Below are positions 36,010 to 45,739 of a stretch of DNA of 64,000 bases, piece after piece. Location: contig CAVZTA010000003.1 of NCBI GenBank assembly GCA_963778025.1, forward strand, positions 248,001 to 312,000. Reading direction: 5' to 3'. The notes under the pieces are model-generated. The model searched no databases, was not told where the DNA came from, and worked only from the letters and a program-made list of their open reading frames with translations. The position numbers were made by a program, and so were the translations under genes. The DNA comes from CAVZTA01 sp963778025 (lineage in GTDB: Bacteria; Chloroflexota; Limnocylindria; Limnocylindrales; CSP1-4). How positions within the stretch are numbered: position 1 is the first letter of the stretch; the number at the start of each line of letters is the position of its first letter.

Positions 36010-36393
36010 TCACCGCCCGCCCCGGCGGGCCTCCGCCGCGGCCGCGTTCTCGGCCCAGCGGATGCGGACGATGCGACCGATGAGCTCGAGCGGGAGCGGC
36101 TCCGACGCCTTGAAGCTGATCGTCCCCTTGCCCGTCAGATACGGCTCGATCTCGCCGGCGAGCTGCGTCACGACGCCTTCGCTTGCCGGGAACAGGCTGA
36201 AGTGCTGCTTGAACGCGGCGTACGAGACCAGGAAGCGCTCGCCGTGGCTGCGCAGTGCGGGCATGGCGTACGCGATCCCCTCGGTCGCCCCGGGTGCCGC
36301 CGCGTTGACCGCCCCGCGCATCGCCTCGATCCCCGCGCGCTGGTCGTCGTTCAGGGTCGCGAGGTAGGCGTCGACGCTGGTCGGTCCGGCCAT
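36010..36393 (-). CDS. DUF1801 (YdhG-like) protein
   Basis: A 127-residue protein from ATG 36393. It begins VDAYLATLNDDQRAGIEAMR, with the family motif TEGIAYAMPALRSHGERFLV and the closing KGTISFKASEPLPLELIGRI. This is the YdhG/YjbR-related DUF1801 fold, a small iron-chaperone-like or DNA-binding-like domain with no settled role. It lies divergent from the SAM hydrolase gene, 66 bp between starts. Confidence 0.85.
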   Translation of the reverse strand: MAGPTSVDAYLATLNDDQRAGIEAMRGAVNAAAPGATEGIAYAMPALRSHGERFLVSYAAFKQHFSLFPASEGVVTQLAGEIEPYLTGKGTISFKASEPLPLELIGRIVRIRWAENAAAAEARRGGR

Positions 36394-36459
36394 CGGGCGT
36401 TCCTCCTGCGGTGCGGGCGGCCGCCGGCATCATCCCACGCGCCCTACCATCGCTCGGCC

Positions 36460-37275
36460 ATGCCCCGACCCGTGATCTCGCTGCTCACCGACTTCGGCGC
36501 GCGCGACCCGTCCGCCGGCATCCTCCACGGGGTCATCCGGACGATCGCACCCGACGCCGACGTCATCGACATCAGCCACGAGGTCCGCAAGTTCCGGATC
36601 CGCGACGGCGCGCTGCTCCTGTGGTGTGCGCTGCCGTACCTCCCGGTCGGCGTCCACGTGGCTGTCGTCGACCCGGGCGTCGGGACGGCACGCCGGCCGG
36701 TGGCCGTGCGCATGGCGCGCGGCGACATCCTGGTCGGGCCGGACAACGGACTGCTGCTGGGACCGGCGGATCGCCTGGGCGGGGTCGCCGAGGCGGTCGA
36801 GCTGACGGCGGCCCAGTACCGCCTGCCGGTCATCTCGTCGAGCTTCCACGGACGCGACATCTTCGCCCCGGCGGCCGCGCATCTGACCACGGGCGTCGCG
36901 CTCGAGGCGCTGGGTCCGGCGCTCGACCCTGCGACCCTGGTGCCATCGCCCCTCGCCGCCCCGACGCTGGGCAACGGCGCGCTCGTCACCGAGATCGTCT
37001 ATGTCGACACCTTCGGCAACGTGAAGCTGGGCGCGCTGGCGAGTGACCTCGAACGGACGCTCGGGCGACTTGCCGCCGGGACGGCCGTCGAGGCGACGAT
37101 CGCCGGGACGCCGCGTGCCCTGCCGTGGGCGGTGACCTTCGGCGATGTCGGCGCCGGTGAGCCGCTGCTCTACGAGGACTCCTACGGCCGCCTGTGCATC
37201 GCGGTCAACCAGGGCGACGCCGCCCGATCCCTGGGCCTGGTCGAGGACCAGCCGGTCGTCCTGCGGGCGGGCTGA
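36460..37275 (+). CDS. S-adenosyl-L-methionine hydrolase (adenosine-forming), DUF62 family
   Basis: A 271-residue enzyme from ATG 36460. The family motifs are all visible: ISLLTDFGARDPSAGILHGV, DVIDISHEVRKFRIRDGALL, VAVVDPGVGTARRPVAVRM, DILVGPDNGLLLGPADRLG, SSFHGRDIFAPAAAHLTTG and VYVDTFGNVKLGALA. These proteins split SAM to adenosine and methionine with hydroxide; relatives use fluoride or chloride. The Asp-Arg-His triad of the hydrolases appears to be kept (D in TDFG, R in GRD, H in SSFHG). The gene stands immediately upstream of an amino-acid ABC transporter, which could import or export methionine-like compounds, though that link is speculative. Confidence 0.9.
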   Translation: MPRPVISLLTDFGARDPSAGILHGVIRTIAPDADVIDISHEVRKFRIRDGALLLWCALPYLPVGVHVAVVDPGVGTARRPVAVRMARGDILVGPDNGLLLGPADRLGGVAEAVELTAAQYRLPVISSSFHGRDIFAPAAAHLTTGVALEALGPALDPATLVPSPLAAPTLGNGALVTEIVYVDTFGNVKLGALASDLERTLGRLAAGTAVEATIAGTPRALPWAVTFGDVGAGEPLLYEDSYGRLCIAVNQGDAARSLGLVEDQPVVLRAG

Positions 37276-37346
37276 CGCGCGCGGCCGGGGATCGGGAGGC
37301 CGCATGTACACTCCGCGGGTCCTGTCACCCGTGGAGAACGTCTCTC

Positions 37347-38321
37347 ATGCGCACGACCCGCATCCCCCTCATCGCAGCCGCCGCTCTGCTCGTGGCCGCG
37401 TGTTCGGGTGGCGCCGGCGCGAGCCCGTCTGCTGCCCCGTCGTCCGCGGCTCCGTCATCGGCCGCCCCGTCCGCCTCGGCGTCCGCGTCCGCGTCCGTGG
37501 CGCCCAGCACGTCCCCGTCGGCGGATGCGTGTGCCAAGGACTCCCTGGCGACCAAGACCGCGGGCAAGCTGACGATCGGGACCGACAACCCCGCGTACCC
37601 GCCGTACTACCTGCCGCGCGAGGGCGGCAACACCGAGCCGTGGGACAAGGACCAGGGCGATCCGACGACCGGCAAGGGCTTCGAGAGCGCGATCGCCTTC
37701 GCCGTGGCCGACAAGCTCGGGTTCACGCCCGACGAGGTCACCTGGATCGTCGTCCCGTTCGCCAACTCGTTCAAGCCGGGTCCCAAGGAGTTCGACTACT
37801 TCATCAACCAGGTCGCCAACAAGCCCGAGCGCGCCCAGACCGCGGACCTCTCCGAGAGCTACTACGACGGCAATCAGGCGGTCATCGTCGCCCAGACCTC
37901 GAAGTTCGTCAGCGCGAAGACGATCGCCGAGCTCAAGGACGCGAAGCTGGGTGCGCAGGTCGGCACGACCAGCCTCGATGCGATCGAGAACGTCATCAAG
38001 CCCACGAACGAGGCGTCCATCTACGACACCAACGACGCTGCCCTCACGGCGCTCAAGGCGAAGCAGATCGACGGCATCGTCGTCGACCTCCCGACCTCGT
38101 TCTACATGACCGAGGTCCAGACCACGGGGAACACGATCATCGGGCAGCTTGGCCAGGCGACCGGGGCGACGCCCGAGCACTGGAGCCTGGTCCTCGAGAA
38201 GGACAGCCCGCTCACGGCATGCGTCGACCAGGCGGTCACGGCGCTTCGTGATGCGGGCACGCTGACGACGATCCGCGACCAGTGGCTCCAGGACAAGACC
38301 ATCCCCGAGCTGCAGCCCTAG
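37347..38321 (+). CDS. Polar amino-acid ABC transporter, substrate-binding lipoprotein
   Basis: A 324-residue lipoprotein from ATG 37347. The signal ends in lipobox IPLIAAAALLVAAC, then a long Ser/Ala/Pro linker anchors the binding domain. The family-3 solute-binding fold follows: GKLTIGTDNPAYPPYYLPRE, KGFESAIAFAVADKLGFTPD, EFDYFINQVANKPERAQTAD, LGAQVGTTSLDAIENVIKPT. It captures a polar amino acid or similar ligand outside the membrane and delivers it to the permease encoded 24 bp downstream. Confidence 0.92.
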   Translation: MRTTRIPLIAAAALLVAACSGGAGASPSAAPSSAAPSSAAPSASASASASVAPSTSPSADACAKDSLATKTAGKLTIGTDNPAYPPYYLPREGGNTEPWDKDQGDPTTGKGFESAIAFAVADKLGFTPDEVTWIVVPFANSFKPGPKEFDYFINQVANKPERAQTADLSESYYDGNQAVIVAQTSKFVSAKTIAELKDAKLGAQVGTTSLDAIENVIKPTNEASIYDTNDAALTALKAKQIDGIVVDLPTSFYMTEVQTTGNTIIGQLGQATGATPEHWSLVLEKDSPLTACVDQAVTALRDAGTLTTIRDQWLQDKTIPELQP

Positions 38322-38345
38322 GGCGCGTCGAACCGACGTACCCCG

Positions 38346-39245
38346 ATGGCAGCGGGACCGCCGGACCCCCGGTCGGTCCCGCCCGCGCGCGCGTTCCGGG
38401 AGCTGTCGCTGGGTGACCCGCGCACGCGCGCGACGCTCATCGCGATCGTCTCCACCGTCGTCGTGTTCGGCGCCCTCGCGCTGCTCGTCACCAACTCGCC
38501 CGGCTGGGACGACGTGCGGGAGTCGTTCTTCAACGGCCGGGTCTTCGCCGACTCGTGGCCCCGGATCCTCAACGCCTTCTGGGTCAACGTCCGGCTGTTC
38601 CTCATCGCCGAGGTCCTGGTCCTCATCCTCGGACTGGCGATCGCGATCCTGCGGAGCGCGCCCGGCCCCGCGATGTTCCCCGTCCGCCTCCTCGCGACCA
38701 TCTATGTCGACGTGTTCCGCGCCCTGCCCGGCGTGCTCGTGATCTTCATCCTCGGCTTCGGTGTCCCGGCGCTTGGCCTGCCGGGCCTGCCCATCGACCC
38801 GTTCTTCTGGGCGGTCGTCGCGCTCACGCTGCTGTATTCCGCGTACGTCTCCGAGGTCTACCGCGCGGGCATCGATTCGGTCCACCCGTCGCAGATGGCC
38901 GCCGCGCGATCGCTGGGCCTCAGCCAGTGGCAGGGGATGCGCTACGTCGTCCTGCCGCAGGCCGTCCGCCGGGTCGTGCCGCCGCTGCTCAACGACTTCA
39001 TCGGGCTCCAGAAGGACACGGTGCTCGTGTCGTTCGTCGGCGTGGTCGAGGTGTTCCGCCAATCGCAGATCCGGCAGGCGGGCTCGTTCAACTTCACGCC
39101 GTACCTCGCGACCGCGCTGATCTTCCTCGCCCTCACGATCCCGCTCGCCCGGCTGGTCGACTGGCTGATCGCCCGTGACCGGTCACCCGGCGCGCCGCTG
39201 CGGACGGTGCAGACCGGCTCGACGAACGCCGGGGTCCGCACGTGA
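38346..39245 (+). CDS. Amino-acid ABC transporter permease (HisM/GlnP type)
   Basis: A 299-residue protein from ATG 38346. A long N-terminus has one early helix (TLIAIVSTVVVFGALALLV), and the core HisMQ domain starts with PRILNAFWVNVRLFLIAEVL. The EAA loop that contacts the ATPase is SQMAAARSLGLSQWQGMRYV. The C-terminus (AGSFNFTPYLATALIFLALT) closes the last helix. It forms a homodimeric channel in the membrane. The stop overlaps the start of the ATPase gene by four bases. Confidence 0.92.
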   Translation: MAAGPPDPRSVPPARAFRELSLGDPRTRATLIAIVSTVVVFGALALLVTNSPGWDDVRESFFNGRVFADSWPRILNAFWVNVRLFLIAEVLVLILGLAIAILRSAPGPAMFPVRLLATIYVDVFRALPGVLVIFILGFGVPALGLPGLPIDPFFWAVVALTLLYSAYVSEVYRAGIDSVHPSQMAAARSLGLSQWQGMRYVVLPQAVRRVVPPLLNDFIGLQKDTVLVSFVGVVEVFRQSQIRQAGSFNFTPYLATALIFLALTIPLARLVDWLIARDRSPGAPLRTVQTGSTNAGVRT

Positions 39246-40018
39246 GCGGGGCGACGGTGGACCACGGTCCGGCGGGCGAGGCGCTGCGCATCGAGGGCCT
39301 TCGGAAGGCCTACGGGAAGGCCGAGATCCTGCGCGGCATCGACCTCACGGTCCACGAGCACGAGGTCGTGTGCCTCATCGGGGCGTCGGGCAGCGGCAAG
39401 TCGACGCTGCTGCGGTGCATCAACCTGCTCGAGCCGATCGACGCCGGCCGGATCGTCGTGGAGGGCGACGAGATCACCGCGAAGGGGGTCGAGGTGAACC
39501 GCATCCGGCGACGCATCGGCATCGTGTTCCAGGCGTTCAACCTGTTCCCGCACATGACGGTGCTGGGGAACGTGACCCTGGGGCCACGCAAGGTCCTGAA
39601 GCGGAGCGCCCGGACGGCCGAGAGCGAGGCGACCTCGCTCCTCGAGCGGTTCGGCCTCGCCGACAAGGCACACGAGCGGCCCGACCGACTCTCGGGCGGC
39701 CAGCAGCAGCGTGTCGCGATCGTCCGGGCGCTCGCGATGCAGCCCGACCTGCTGCTGCTCGACGAGATCACCAGCTCGCTCGATCCGGAGCTCGTCGCGG
39801 AGGTGCTGGAGGTCATCCGCGAGCTCGCCGCGGGCGGCATGACGATGGTCATCGCGACCCACGAGATGGGCTTCGCGCGCGACATCGCCGACCGGGTGTG
39901 CTTCCTCGACGAGGGCCGGATCCTCGAGGAGGGACCACCCGCCGAGATGTTCAGGGCGCCGCGCGAAGCGCGGACGCAGCGATTCCTGCAGCGGGTGATC
40001 GAAGCCGGGCGGTTGTGA
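39242..40018 (+). CDS. Amino-acid ABC transporter ATP-binding protein (GlnQ type)
   Basis: A 258-residue ATPase from GTG 39242, translationally coupled to the permease. Walker A is LIGASGSGKSTLLRCINLLE, the Q-loop VFQAFNLFPHMTVL, the signature RLSGGQQQRVAIVRALAM, Walker B LLLLDEITSSLDPELVAEVL, the switch His TMVIATHEMGFARD. Ile-Thr-Ser after the Walker B Glu replaces the usual Pro-Thr-Ser; this occurs in some family members. It powers the transporter at the cytoplasmic face. Confidence 0.95.
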   Translation: MSGATVDHGPAGEALRIEGLRKAYGKAEILRGIDLTVHEHEVVCLIGASGSGKSTLLRCINLLEPIDAGRIVVEGDEITAKGVEVNRIRRRIGIVFQAFNLFPHMTVLGNVTLGPRKVLKRSARTAESEATSLLERFGLADKAHERPDRLSGGQQQRVAIVRALAMQPDLLLLDEITSSLDPELVAEVLEVIRELAAGGMTMVIATHEMGFARDIADRVCFLDEGRILEEGPPAEMFRAPREARTQRFLQRVIEAGRL

Positions 40019-40058
40019 GCGGCTCGGGCAGCCGGTCGCCCGCGCGTCACCGCCCCGG

Positions 40059-41180
40059 TCAGGCCGGGCGCTGCACGCCCAGCAGGCGGTCGAGTGTCAC
40101 CGGCTGGAGACCCGCCGCGGCCAGTCCGTCGATGACGCCTGGCATCGCGGCGAGCGTCGACTCGCCGCCCGCGTGCAGCAGCACGATCGACCCGCCCTGG
40201 GCGCGCGACACGACCCGCGAGACGATGTCGTCGGGGGTCGGTCCGCCGGCCGCCGCGCGCTTCCAGTCCGAGGTGTCGACGTCCCACATGACGAGGTAGC
40301 CGAACCCGGCGTCGCTCATCGCCCGGCGCACCGTGCGGTCATAGGCCCCGAACGGCGGCCGCGCGAAGGGCTTCGACGTCGTCCCGGTCGCGTCGCGGAT
40401 CGCGGTCTCCGCGCGGGTGAGCTCGTCGCGCACCTGGTTCTTCGTGGATCCCACGAGGGAGCGGTGATCGAACGTCAGGTTGCCGAGCGTCAGCAGGTCG
40501 GGATGCGCGGCAGCCAGCGCGAGCACGCGACGACCGGCGTCCGTCGCCGCCGCATCGCCCGTCACGAACAGCGTCGCCGGGACCCGGTGGTCGACCAGCC
40601 AGGCGACGACCGCGTCATCGGGCGCCGTTCGGCCGCCGACCTCGACGGTCAGCGCCACCGCGTTCCCGCCACGCGCGCCCGAGGAGACGACCAGTGCGTC
40701 GCCCGAGGTGGGCACCGCCGCGGGCGGGATGACGAGCGACGGAAGCGGCGTGGGCGACAGCGATGGCGCCTCCGTCTCGGCCGATTCGTCGTACACGGTG
40801 TTCGGCATGACCTGGAGCCGCCACCCGGCAGCGATGCGATCCGGCTTGTAGCCCGGGAGCGTCGGATCGAGCGACGGATACGCGGTCCGGTTCCAGAAGG
40901 CGATGCTGCGCGCCGTCGTGTGGTAGCGGCGGGCGATCGAGGTGAGGGTCTCGCCCCGGGCGACGACGTGGAGGCGGAACGTGGGCGCGGGGGTGGGCGT
41001 CGGTCCGGCCGGCGTCGGGGCGGGCGTCGGCCTCGGCGGGCTGGTGATCACGGGCGACGGCGAGGCGAGGGGCGTCGGCGTGGGCCCGAGCGCGCTCGGG
41101 AGGCAGGCGCTCGCGATGACGATGACCGCGAGACCGAAGGCGAGGGGCACGAACGGGCGGGCGGGACGCGGGACGCTCAC
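40059..41180 (-). CDS. Lipoprotein with LysM and polysaccharide deacetylase-like domains
   Basis: A 373-residue protein from GTG 41180. A signal peptide with a lipobox-like LAVIVIASACLPSA is followed by a Pro/Thr linker and a LysM module (RLHVVARGETLTSIARRYHT, TLPGYKPDRIAAGWRLQVMP) that binds peptidoglycan or chitin-type glycans. The NodB-type domain reads NAVALTVEVGGRTAPDDAVV, LLTLGNLTFDHRSLVGSTKN, PFARPPFGAYDRTVRRAMSD and GSIVLLHAGGESTLAAMPGV. The usual first Asp-Asp metal motif (FDDG) is replaced by VEVG, so the metal site appears incomplete and activity is doubtful. It may be a glycan-binding surface protein. Confidence 0.8.
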   Translation of the reverse strand: MSVPRPARPFVPLAFGLAVIVIASACLPSALGPTPTPLASPSPVITSPPRPTPAPTPAGPTPTPAPTFRLHVVARGETLTSIARRYHTTARSIAFWNRTAYPSLDPTLPGYKPDRIAAGWRLQVMPNTVYDESAETEAPSLSPTPLPSLVIPPAAVPTSGDALVVSSGARGGNAVALTVEVGGRTAPDDAVVAWLVDHRVPATLFVTGDAAATDAGRRVLALAAAHPDLLTLGNLTFDHRSLVGSTKNQVRDELTRAETAIRDATGTTSKPFARPPFGAYDRTVRRAMSDAGFGYLVMWDVDTSDWKRAAAGGPTPDDIVSRVVSRAQGGSIVLLHAGGESTLAAMPGVIDGLAAAGLQPVTLDRLLGVQRPA

Positions 41181-41268
41181 GGCTCGGGGATGACGCGGCG
41201 GGGACGGCGACCGTGACGCGACGCGAGGACCCGGCACCGACTGACCCAACGACGGGGGCCGGCTCGCC

Positions 41269-44224
41269 TCAGGCCAGCGTGACCGTCGGCGGATCGACCG
41301 GCGTCGGCAGCTGGAGGGTGAACTCGCCGGCCAGCGCGAGCCCTTCGTCGGCCGTGGCGATCCTGCCGCGCCCGCTGCGCTTGGCGACGAAGCACGCCCG
41401 GTCGGCGGCGAGGAGCAGCCCCGACGCCGTGGCGGCATCGGTCGGATAGGACGCGACGCCGATGGACGCCGACACGGAGACCCCCTCGCGAGCCCAGTGC
41501 GAGCCGTCGCGGCCGACCTCGTCGATGGCCACCCGGATGCGTTCGGCGACGACCATCGCCGCCATGCCGATGGCCTTGGGCAGGAGCACGGCGAACTCGT
41601 CGCCGCCGTAGCGGAACACGTGGTCGAGGTCGCGGCGCGTCTTGACCGCACCCTCGATCGCGGCGGCGATCTCGCGCAGCAGCGCATCGCCGGCCTGATG
41701 GCCCAGCTTGTCGTTGACCGTCTTGAACCCGTCGAGGTCGATCATCACGAGGCTCCCCGGCTCGTTCGCCGGCGATGGTTCGCCTGAGCCAGTCCTCGAA
41801 GGTGCCGTGATTGAGCAGCCCGGTCAGATCGTCGGTGCGGGCGCGCTGCTCGACCGCGCGATGGATCTCGGCGTTCTTGAGGGCGATGGACACCTGGGCG
41901 GCGAACAGCTTCACCAGCTCGTACTCGTCCTCGGTGAACGCGTTGCCGATGCCCAGCCGCTCCAGCGTCAGCACGCCGGCCGCACCCGTGGGTCCGAGCA
42001 ACGGGACGACGATGAGCGAGCCGTCCATCGCCGCGTCGCCGACCGAGCGGAAGTGGTTGACCCGTCCGTCGTGGCGCTCGTCGGTGATGAGGACGGACTC
42101 GTTGTGCTGCACGACCCATGTCGCGATGCCGGTCTCGCCGGGCTCCCACGGGAGCAGGTACTCGGACGCGTGGATGCCGCGCGCCGTGAGCGGGATGAGC
42201 AGGCCCGAGGCCTGGTCGACGACCTCGATCGCGATGTTGTCGCACTGGACCAGCGAGCCCAGCCGCTCGGTGATCGCCTCGAGCACCTTGTTGGTGTCGA
42301 GGGTCGTGAGGATCGACTCGGTGATCCGGAGCAGGGCCCGCTGCGCCGTGAGGCGCCGCTCGAGCGTCGCCGACTGGGTGCGCAGGAGCTGCGTCGCGTC
42401 CGCGTTCAGGAAGGCCTGCGCGGCGAACGAGGCGTAGATGACGAGCAGGCGCAGGTCGTCCTCGCTGAACTGGTTCAGACCGAGCTTCGCGAGGACCAGG
42501 ACGCCGAGGCACTGATCCTCGTGGAGCATGGGCGCGAGGAGCATCGACTCGTCGAGATCGTCCTCGGTGCCCACGATCGTCACGGCGCGCGGATCGTTCG
42601 AGGAATCGGGCAGGTACTGGGCGATGCGATGCTCGGCCACCCAGCCCGTGATGCCCTCGCCGACCTTGATGCGGAGCTGGTCGGGCGTCTCGTCGACGTA
42701 CTCGCCCACCTGCCCCAGCATCGCGACCGGGAGGAGGTCGTCGCCCACGGTCCGGTAGACGCGGACGTTGTGATAGTCGATGAGCTGCCGCAGCTCGGTG
42801 GCGATGGCGTGGCCGATCTCCTCGACGGTCGAGAGGCGTGACAGCCGCGCACCCAGCTGCTGGATCGACTGGAGCTGTGCCGTCCACGTCGCCATCCGCG
42901 TGTAGTTGCGCGCGGTCCGGATGGCGGCCGACGCGTGCATCGCGAGGGCCTGCAGCGTCTCCAGCTCTTCCTGGGACCACGGATGGGCCCGGTCGTGGTA
43001 GACGGTGAGGAGGCCCAGGAACTCGTCGCCGTCGAACAGCGGGCCGACCGCGATGGTGTCGAAGCCTTCCTGGACGACCGCAGCGCGGATGCCGGCGCCG
43101 CGCGGGTCGTGCGCGTAGTCCACGGCGAACAGCGGGCGGCGTTCGCTCGCGGCGAGCGCGCCCAGCGAGCGGGGCGGGAAGTCCCGCACGGTCTCGAGAT
43201 AGGCGGTCGACAGGCCGCGGCTGACGTTCGCGGCGACGGTGCCGTCGGGCTTGCGCAGGAATACCGCGGCGCGGTCGCCGCCGAACAGCACCATCGCGTG
43301 ATCGACGAGGTCCTCCAGGACGTCGCCGAGGTCGAGTCGGGCGCCGATGTCGGACGCGACGCGCCGCAGGGCTTCGGCGCGGTGGAGGCGCTGGGTGGTC
43401 TCGCGCGTCCGACGGGCACCCGTGACGGCGGCGGCGAGCGTGCGCCCGAGGACGGACGCGAGCGAGTCGCCGATGATCGGCGTCCCCAACGCGCCGCCCG
43501 CGACGAGCAGCGCGCCCCACGCGACGTCGTTGGTGGCGATGGGCGCGGCGACCTCGGGGACACCCAGCCGGGCGATGGGCAGCGGACCGTCGTCACCGCC
43601 ACGGGTCCTCGCCGGTCGTCCGGTCTCGATCGCGCGGCCGAGGACGCCGTACGACATCGGCAGGGCCGCGACGGGCGCCGCGTGGGGTGCCTCTGGCGAA
43701 TCGCTGGCCCGGACGACGAGGCCTTCGGGCGTCCGTTCCCAGATGCCGACCAGCGTCGCGCCCAGCGCCATCCGGATCCGCCGGCAGGCCTCGGTCAGGA
43801 GCGGATCGAGGTCCCCGCCGCGGACCGCGAGCTCGGCGAGCTCGGCGACGAGGTCGAGCTCCTCGCTGGCATCCGACGGGTCGAGCCGGCTGAGCGCGAG
43901 CGACGGGATGGGCATCGGCCGGCGTCGGAGCAAGGAGTCGCGACCCAGCGCACGCGGCGGGATCGGCGGCGCCTCCTGCTCGGCGGCCGTGAGGAAACGC
44001 TGGAGGTCACCGACGCGATAGCGGCGATCGCCGCGGTCGTTGATGCGGTAGTAGCGGAGCCGACCCTGGTCGCTCCACGAGCGGACCGTGTTCGGGTGCA
44101 CGCCGAGCACCTTCGCCGCCTTGGTGACGGTGAGGGTGGCGTCGAGCGGGCGAGGCTGCAGTTGTGTCGGCAACGGTCCGTGGGATTTGTGAGGTTCCAG
44201 CAAGGCGAACCGTAGCAACCTCAC
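41269..44224 (-). CDS. MerR-like HTH, multiple GAF domains and GGDEF diguanylate cyclase (one frame change)
   Basis: A protein of about 985 residues. Near the N-terminus, LDATLTVTKAAKVLGVHPNT and VRSWSDQGRLRYYRINDRGD form a MerR/excisionase-type DNA-binding motif. Several GAF-like domains follow, e.g. LDPLLTEACRRIRMALGATL, LEDLVDHAMVLFGGDRAAVF, HAIATELRQLIDYHNVRVYR and LEAITERLGSLVQCDNIAIE. After ARTDDLTGLLNHGTFEDWLR the frame changes near 41750 and the GGDEF domain continues MIDLDGFKTVNDKLGHQAGD and VFRYGGDEFAVLLPKAIG, intact. It should make cyclic di-GMP in response to signals bound by the GAF domains. The start is uncertain: GTG 44224 or TTG 44173, no clear ribosome site. Confidence 0.8.
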
Positions 44225-44309
44225 AGGAGTTGCCAATAGGACCAATGGCGTATGGCTCGCTGGAGCCGCTTCGATCGCGGGTCAGACCCCGGGACCGGGA
44301 ACGTTTCGG

Positions 44310-44602
44310 GTGCGCGAACACACTGATAGGGCGGGTCAGGACATCTACACGATCCGCGCCGACGGAACGGACCTTCGCCGGCTGACTGACGATGGAGCGT
44401 CGTTCGCACCTCGCTGGACGGCGGACGGTCGGCTCACCTTCTTCCGCGGCACGCCAACTGGACCATGGACGCCGATGGCGGCGCCGAGACGGGGGAGCTT
44501 CCGACGCTCACGGCCGCGGGCTGTGTCTCGTGTCTGTATCCCGTCCCGGAAGTGCGCTCGTTCACCCAGGAGGCTCGGTGGCAACCAGTGCCCGGACGAT
44601 GA
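44310..44602 (+). pseudogene. C-terminal fragment of a TolB/PD40-type beta-propeller protein
   Basis: One repeat is clear, QDIYTIRADGTDLRRLTDDG and FAPRWTADGRLTFFRG. After a frame change near 44455 the other frame continues NWTMDADGGAETGELPTLTA and ends RSFTQEARWQPVPGR at the stop 44600-44602. No N-terminus or signal peptide exists. This is a remnant of a PD40 protein, similar in style to the propeller at 10588-11986. It overlaps the 3' end of the minus-strand gene at 44562. Confidence 0.55.
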
Positions 44603-44918
44603 CCGATCGGCCCGCTTGCCGGCTCGTCCCGACCCGTCCGCTACCGGTGCCGAGGCGGCGCTCCGTGGTCTCGCGCGGGCCGCCGGTGAGGCGGACGTAG
44701 ACGAGCGAGAGGACGATGGCGATGACGACGACACCGATGACGCCGAGGATCGCGAACGCGGGGTCGCCGACCAGGCCGGGCCCCTCACCGGAGCTGCGCG
44801 GATCCCCGGCGCCGGCCTCGGGCGTGGGGGTCGCCGCAAGGGCGATCGAGGCGATGGCGAGCGTCATCGTCGCCGCGGCGGCGATGGCCGTCACGATGGT
44901 CGTCAGGCGCCGGGTCAT
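44562..44918 (-). CDS. Small secreted or single-pass membrane protein
   Basis: A 118-residue protein from ATG 44918, overlapping the stop of the upstream gene (ATGA). A signal peptide or first helix, IVTAIAAAATMTLAIASIAL, is followed by TPTPEAGAGDPRSSGEGPGL and a second helix, AILGVIGVVVIAIVLSLVYV, and a basic tail. This layout is a short type of membrane accessory protein. It is co-transcribed with the GIDE-domain protein. The function is unknown. Confidence 0.7.
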   Translation of the reverse strand: MTRRLTTIVTAIAAAATMTLAIASIALAATPTPEAGAGDPRSSGEGPGLVGDPAFAILGVIGVVVIAIVLSLVYVRLTGGPRETTERRLGTGSGRVGTSRQAGRSVIVRALVATEPPG

Positions 44919-45631
44919 GTGAGCGCTTCGATGACGGCCCAGATCGCGCCGGCGATGACGGCGATCGCACCGGCCGCGAGCAGGACGCCCGCCGCGATGC
45001 CGAGGGCCCGTCGACCGCCACCGAGCAGCCGGAGCGCTTCGGGCTGATCGAGATTCGTGAGCACGAGCGGACGTCCGAGGCCGGCGGTCAGGTGGAGCGT
45101 GCCGGCTGCCGCCGCCACCGGGACGCCGAGGACGAGGGCGTGGTCGATGGCGCTGAGCTGCTCGACGATCACGCGGACCGGGGTGCCGGCGGGCATGCCG
45201 GCGGGCGCACGATCGCCGAGGTCGCCGGCGACCCCGACGCTCTCGCGGGGAACGACGACCAGCCCGTTCGCGAGGGCATCGCCGTCGACGGCGATGGCGT
45301 CGAGGCCTTCGCGGACCTCGAACGGGACGACCTCCTTCTGGTCTTCGAACGATCGCCAGCCACGACCCTGGCGCGCCTCGAACCGGGTCCGTCGCAACAC
45401 GAGCGGTCGATGCGCGGCGTCCTCGAACTCCTGCTCGCTGTCGATCCGGCCCTTGACGCCGAGGTAGCGATGCTGTCCCGCGCTCGCGGCAGCGCGGGCC
45501 TCCGCCACGGTGACGACGGGCGTGGAGGCCAGGATCCGCCCGACACGGACGCGCGGTCCCAGGCTGCGCATGGCGAGCCACCCCGCGCCGAGCGCGACCG
45601 CGCCGAGGACCAGGAGGAGGAGGGGACCCAC
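44915..45631 (-). CDS. GIDE-domain membrane protein
   Basis: A 238-residue protein from ATG 45631. One N-terminal helix, GPLLLLVLGAVALGAGWLAM, precedes a soluble domain that matches the GIDE fold: RYLGVKGRIDSEQEFEDAAH, VLRRTRFEARQGRGWRSFED, PFEVREGLDAIAVDGDALAN, then VVVPRESVGVAGDLGDRAPA. Two C-terminal helices end with AIAVIAGAIWAVIEALT. The domain is shared with eukaryotic mitochondrial E3 ligase MULAN, but no RING domain is present in bacteria. It overlaps the next gene by four bases. Confidence 0.75.
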   Translation of the reverse strand: MGPLLLLVLGAVALGAGWLAMRSLGPRVRVGRILASTPVVTVAEARAAASAGQHRYLGVKGRIDSEQEFEDAAHRPLVLRRTRFEARQGRGWRSFEDQKEVVPFEVREGLDAIAVDGDALANGLVVVPRESVGVAGDLGDRAPAGMPAGTPVRVIVEQLSAIDHALVLGVPVAAAAGTLHLTAGLGRPLVLTNLDQPEALRLLGGGRRALGIAAGVLLAAGAIAVIAGAIWAVIEALT

Positions 45632-45739
45632 GGCCGGGATGATACCGACGGTCTCCGTTCACCCCTCGCGCGCGCGGCCGTCGTCGTGGAGCAGGTGTGG
45701 ACGAGTCCGCGGGCGGCGGGCGAAGTTGGTGGATAACCC

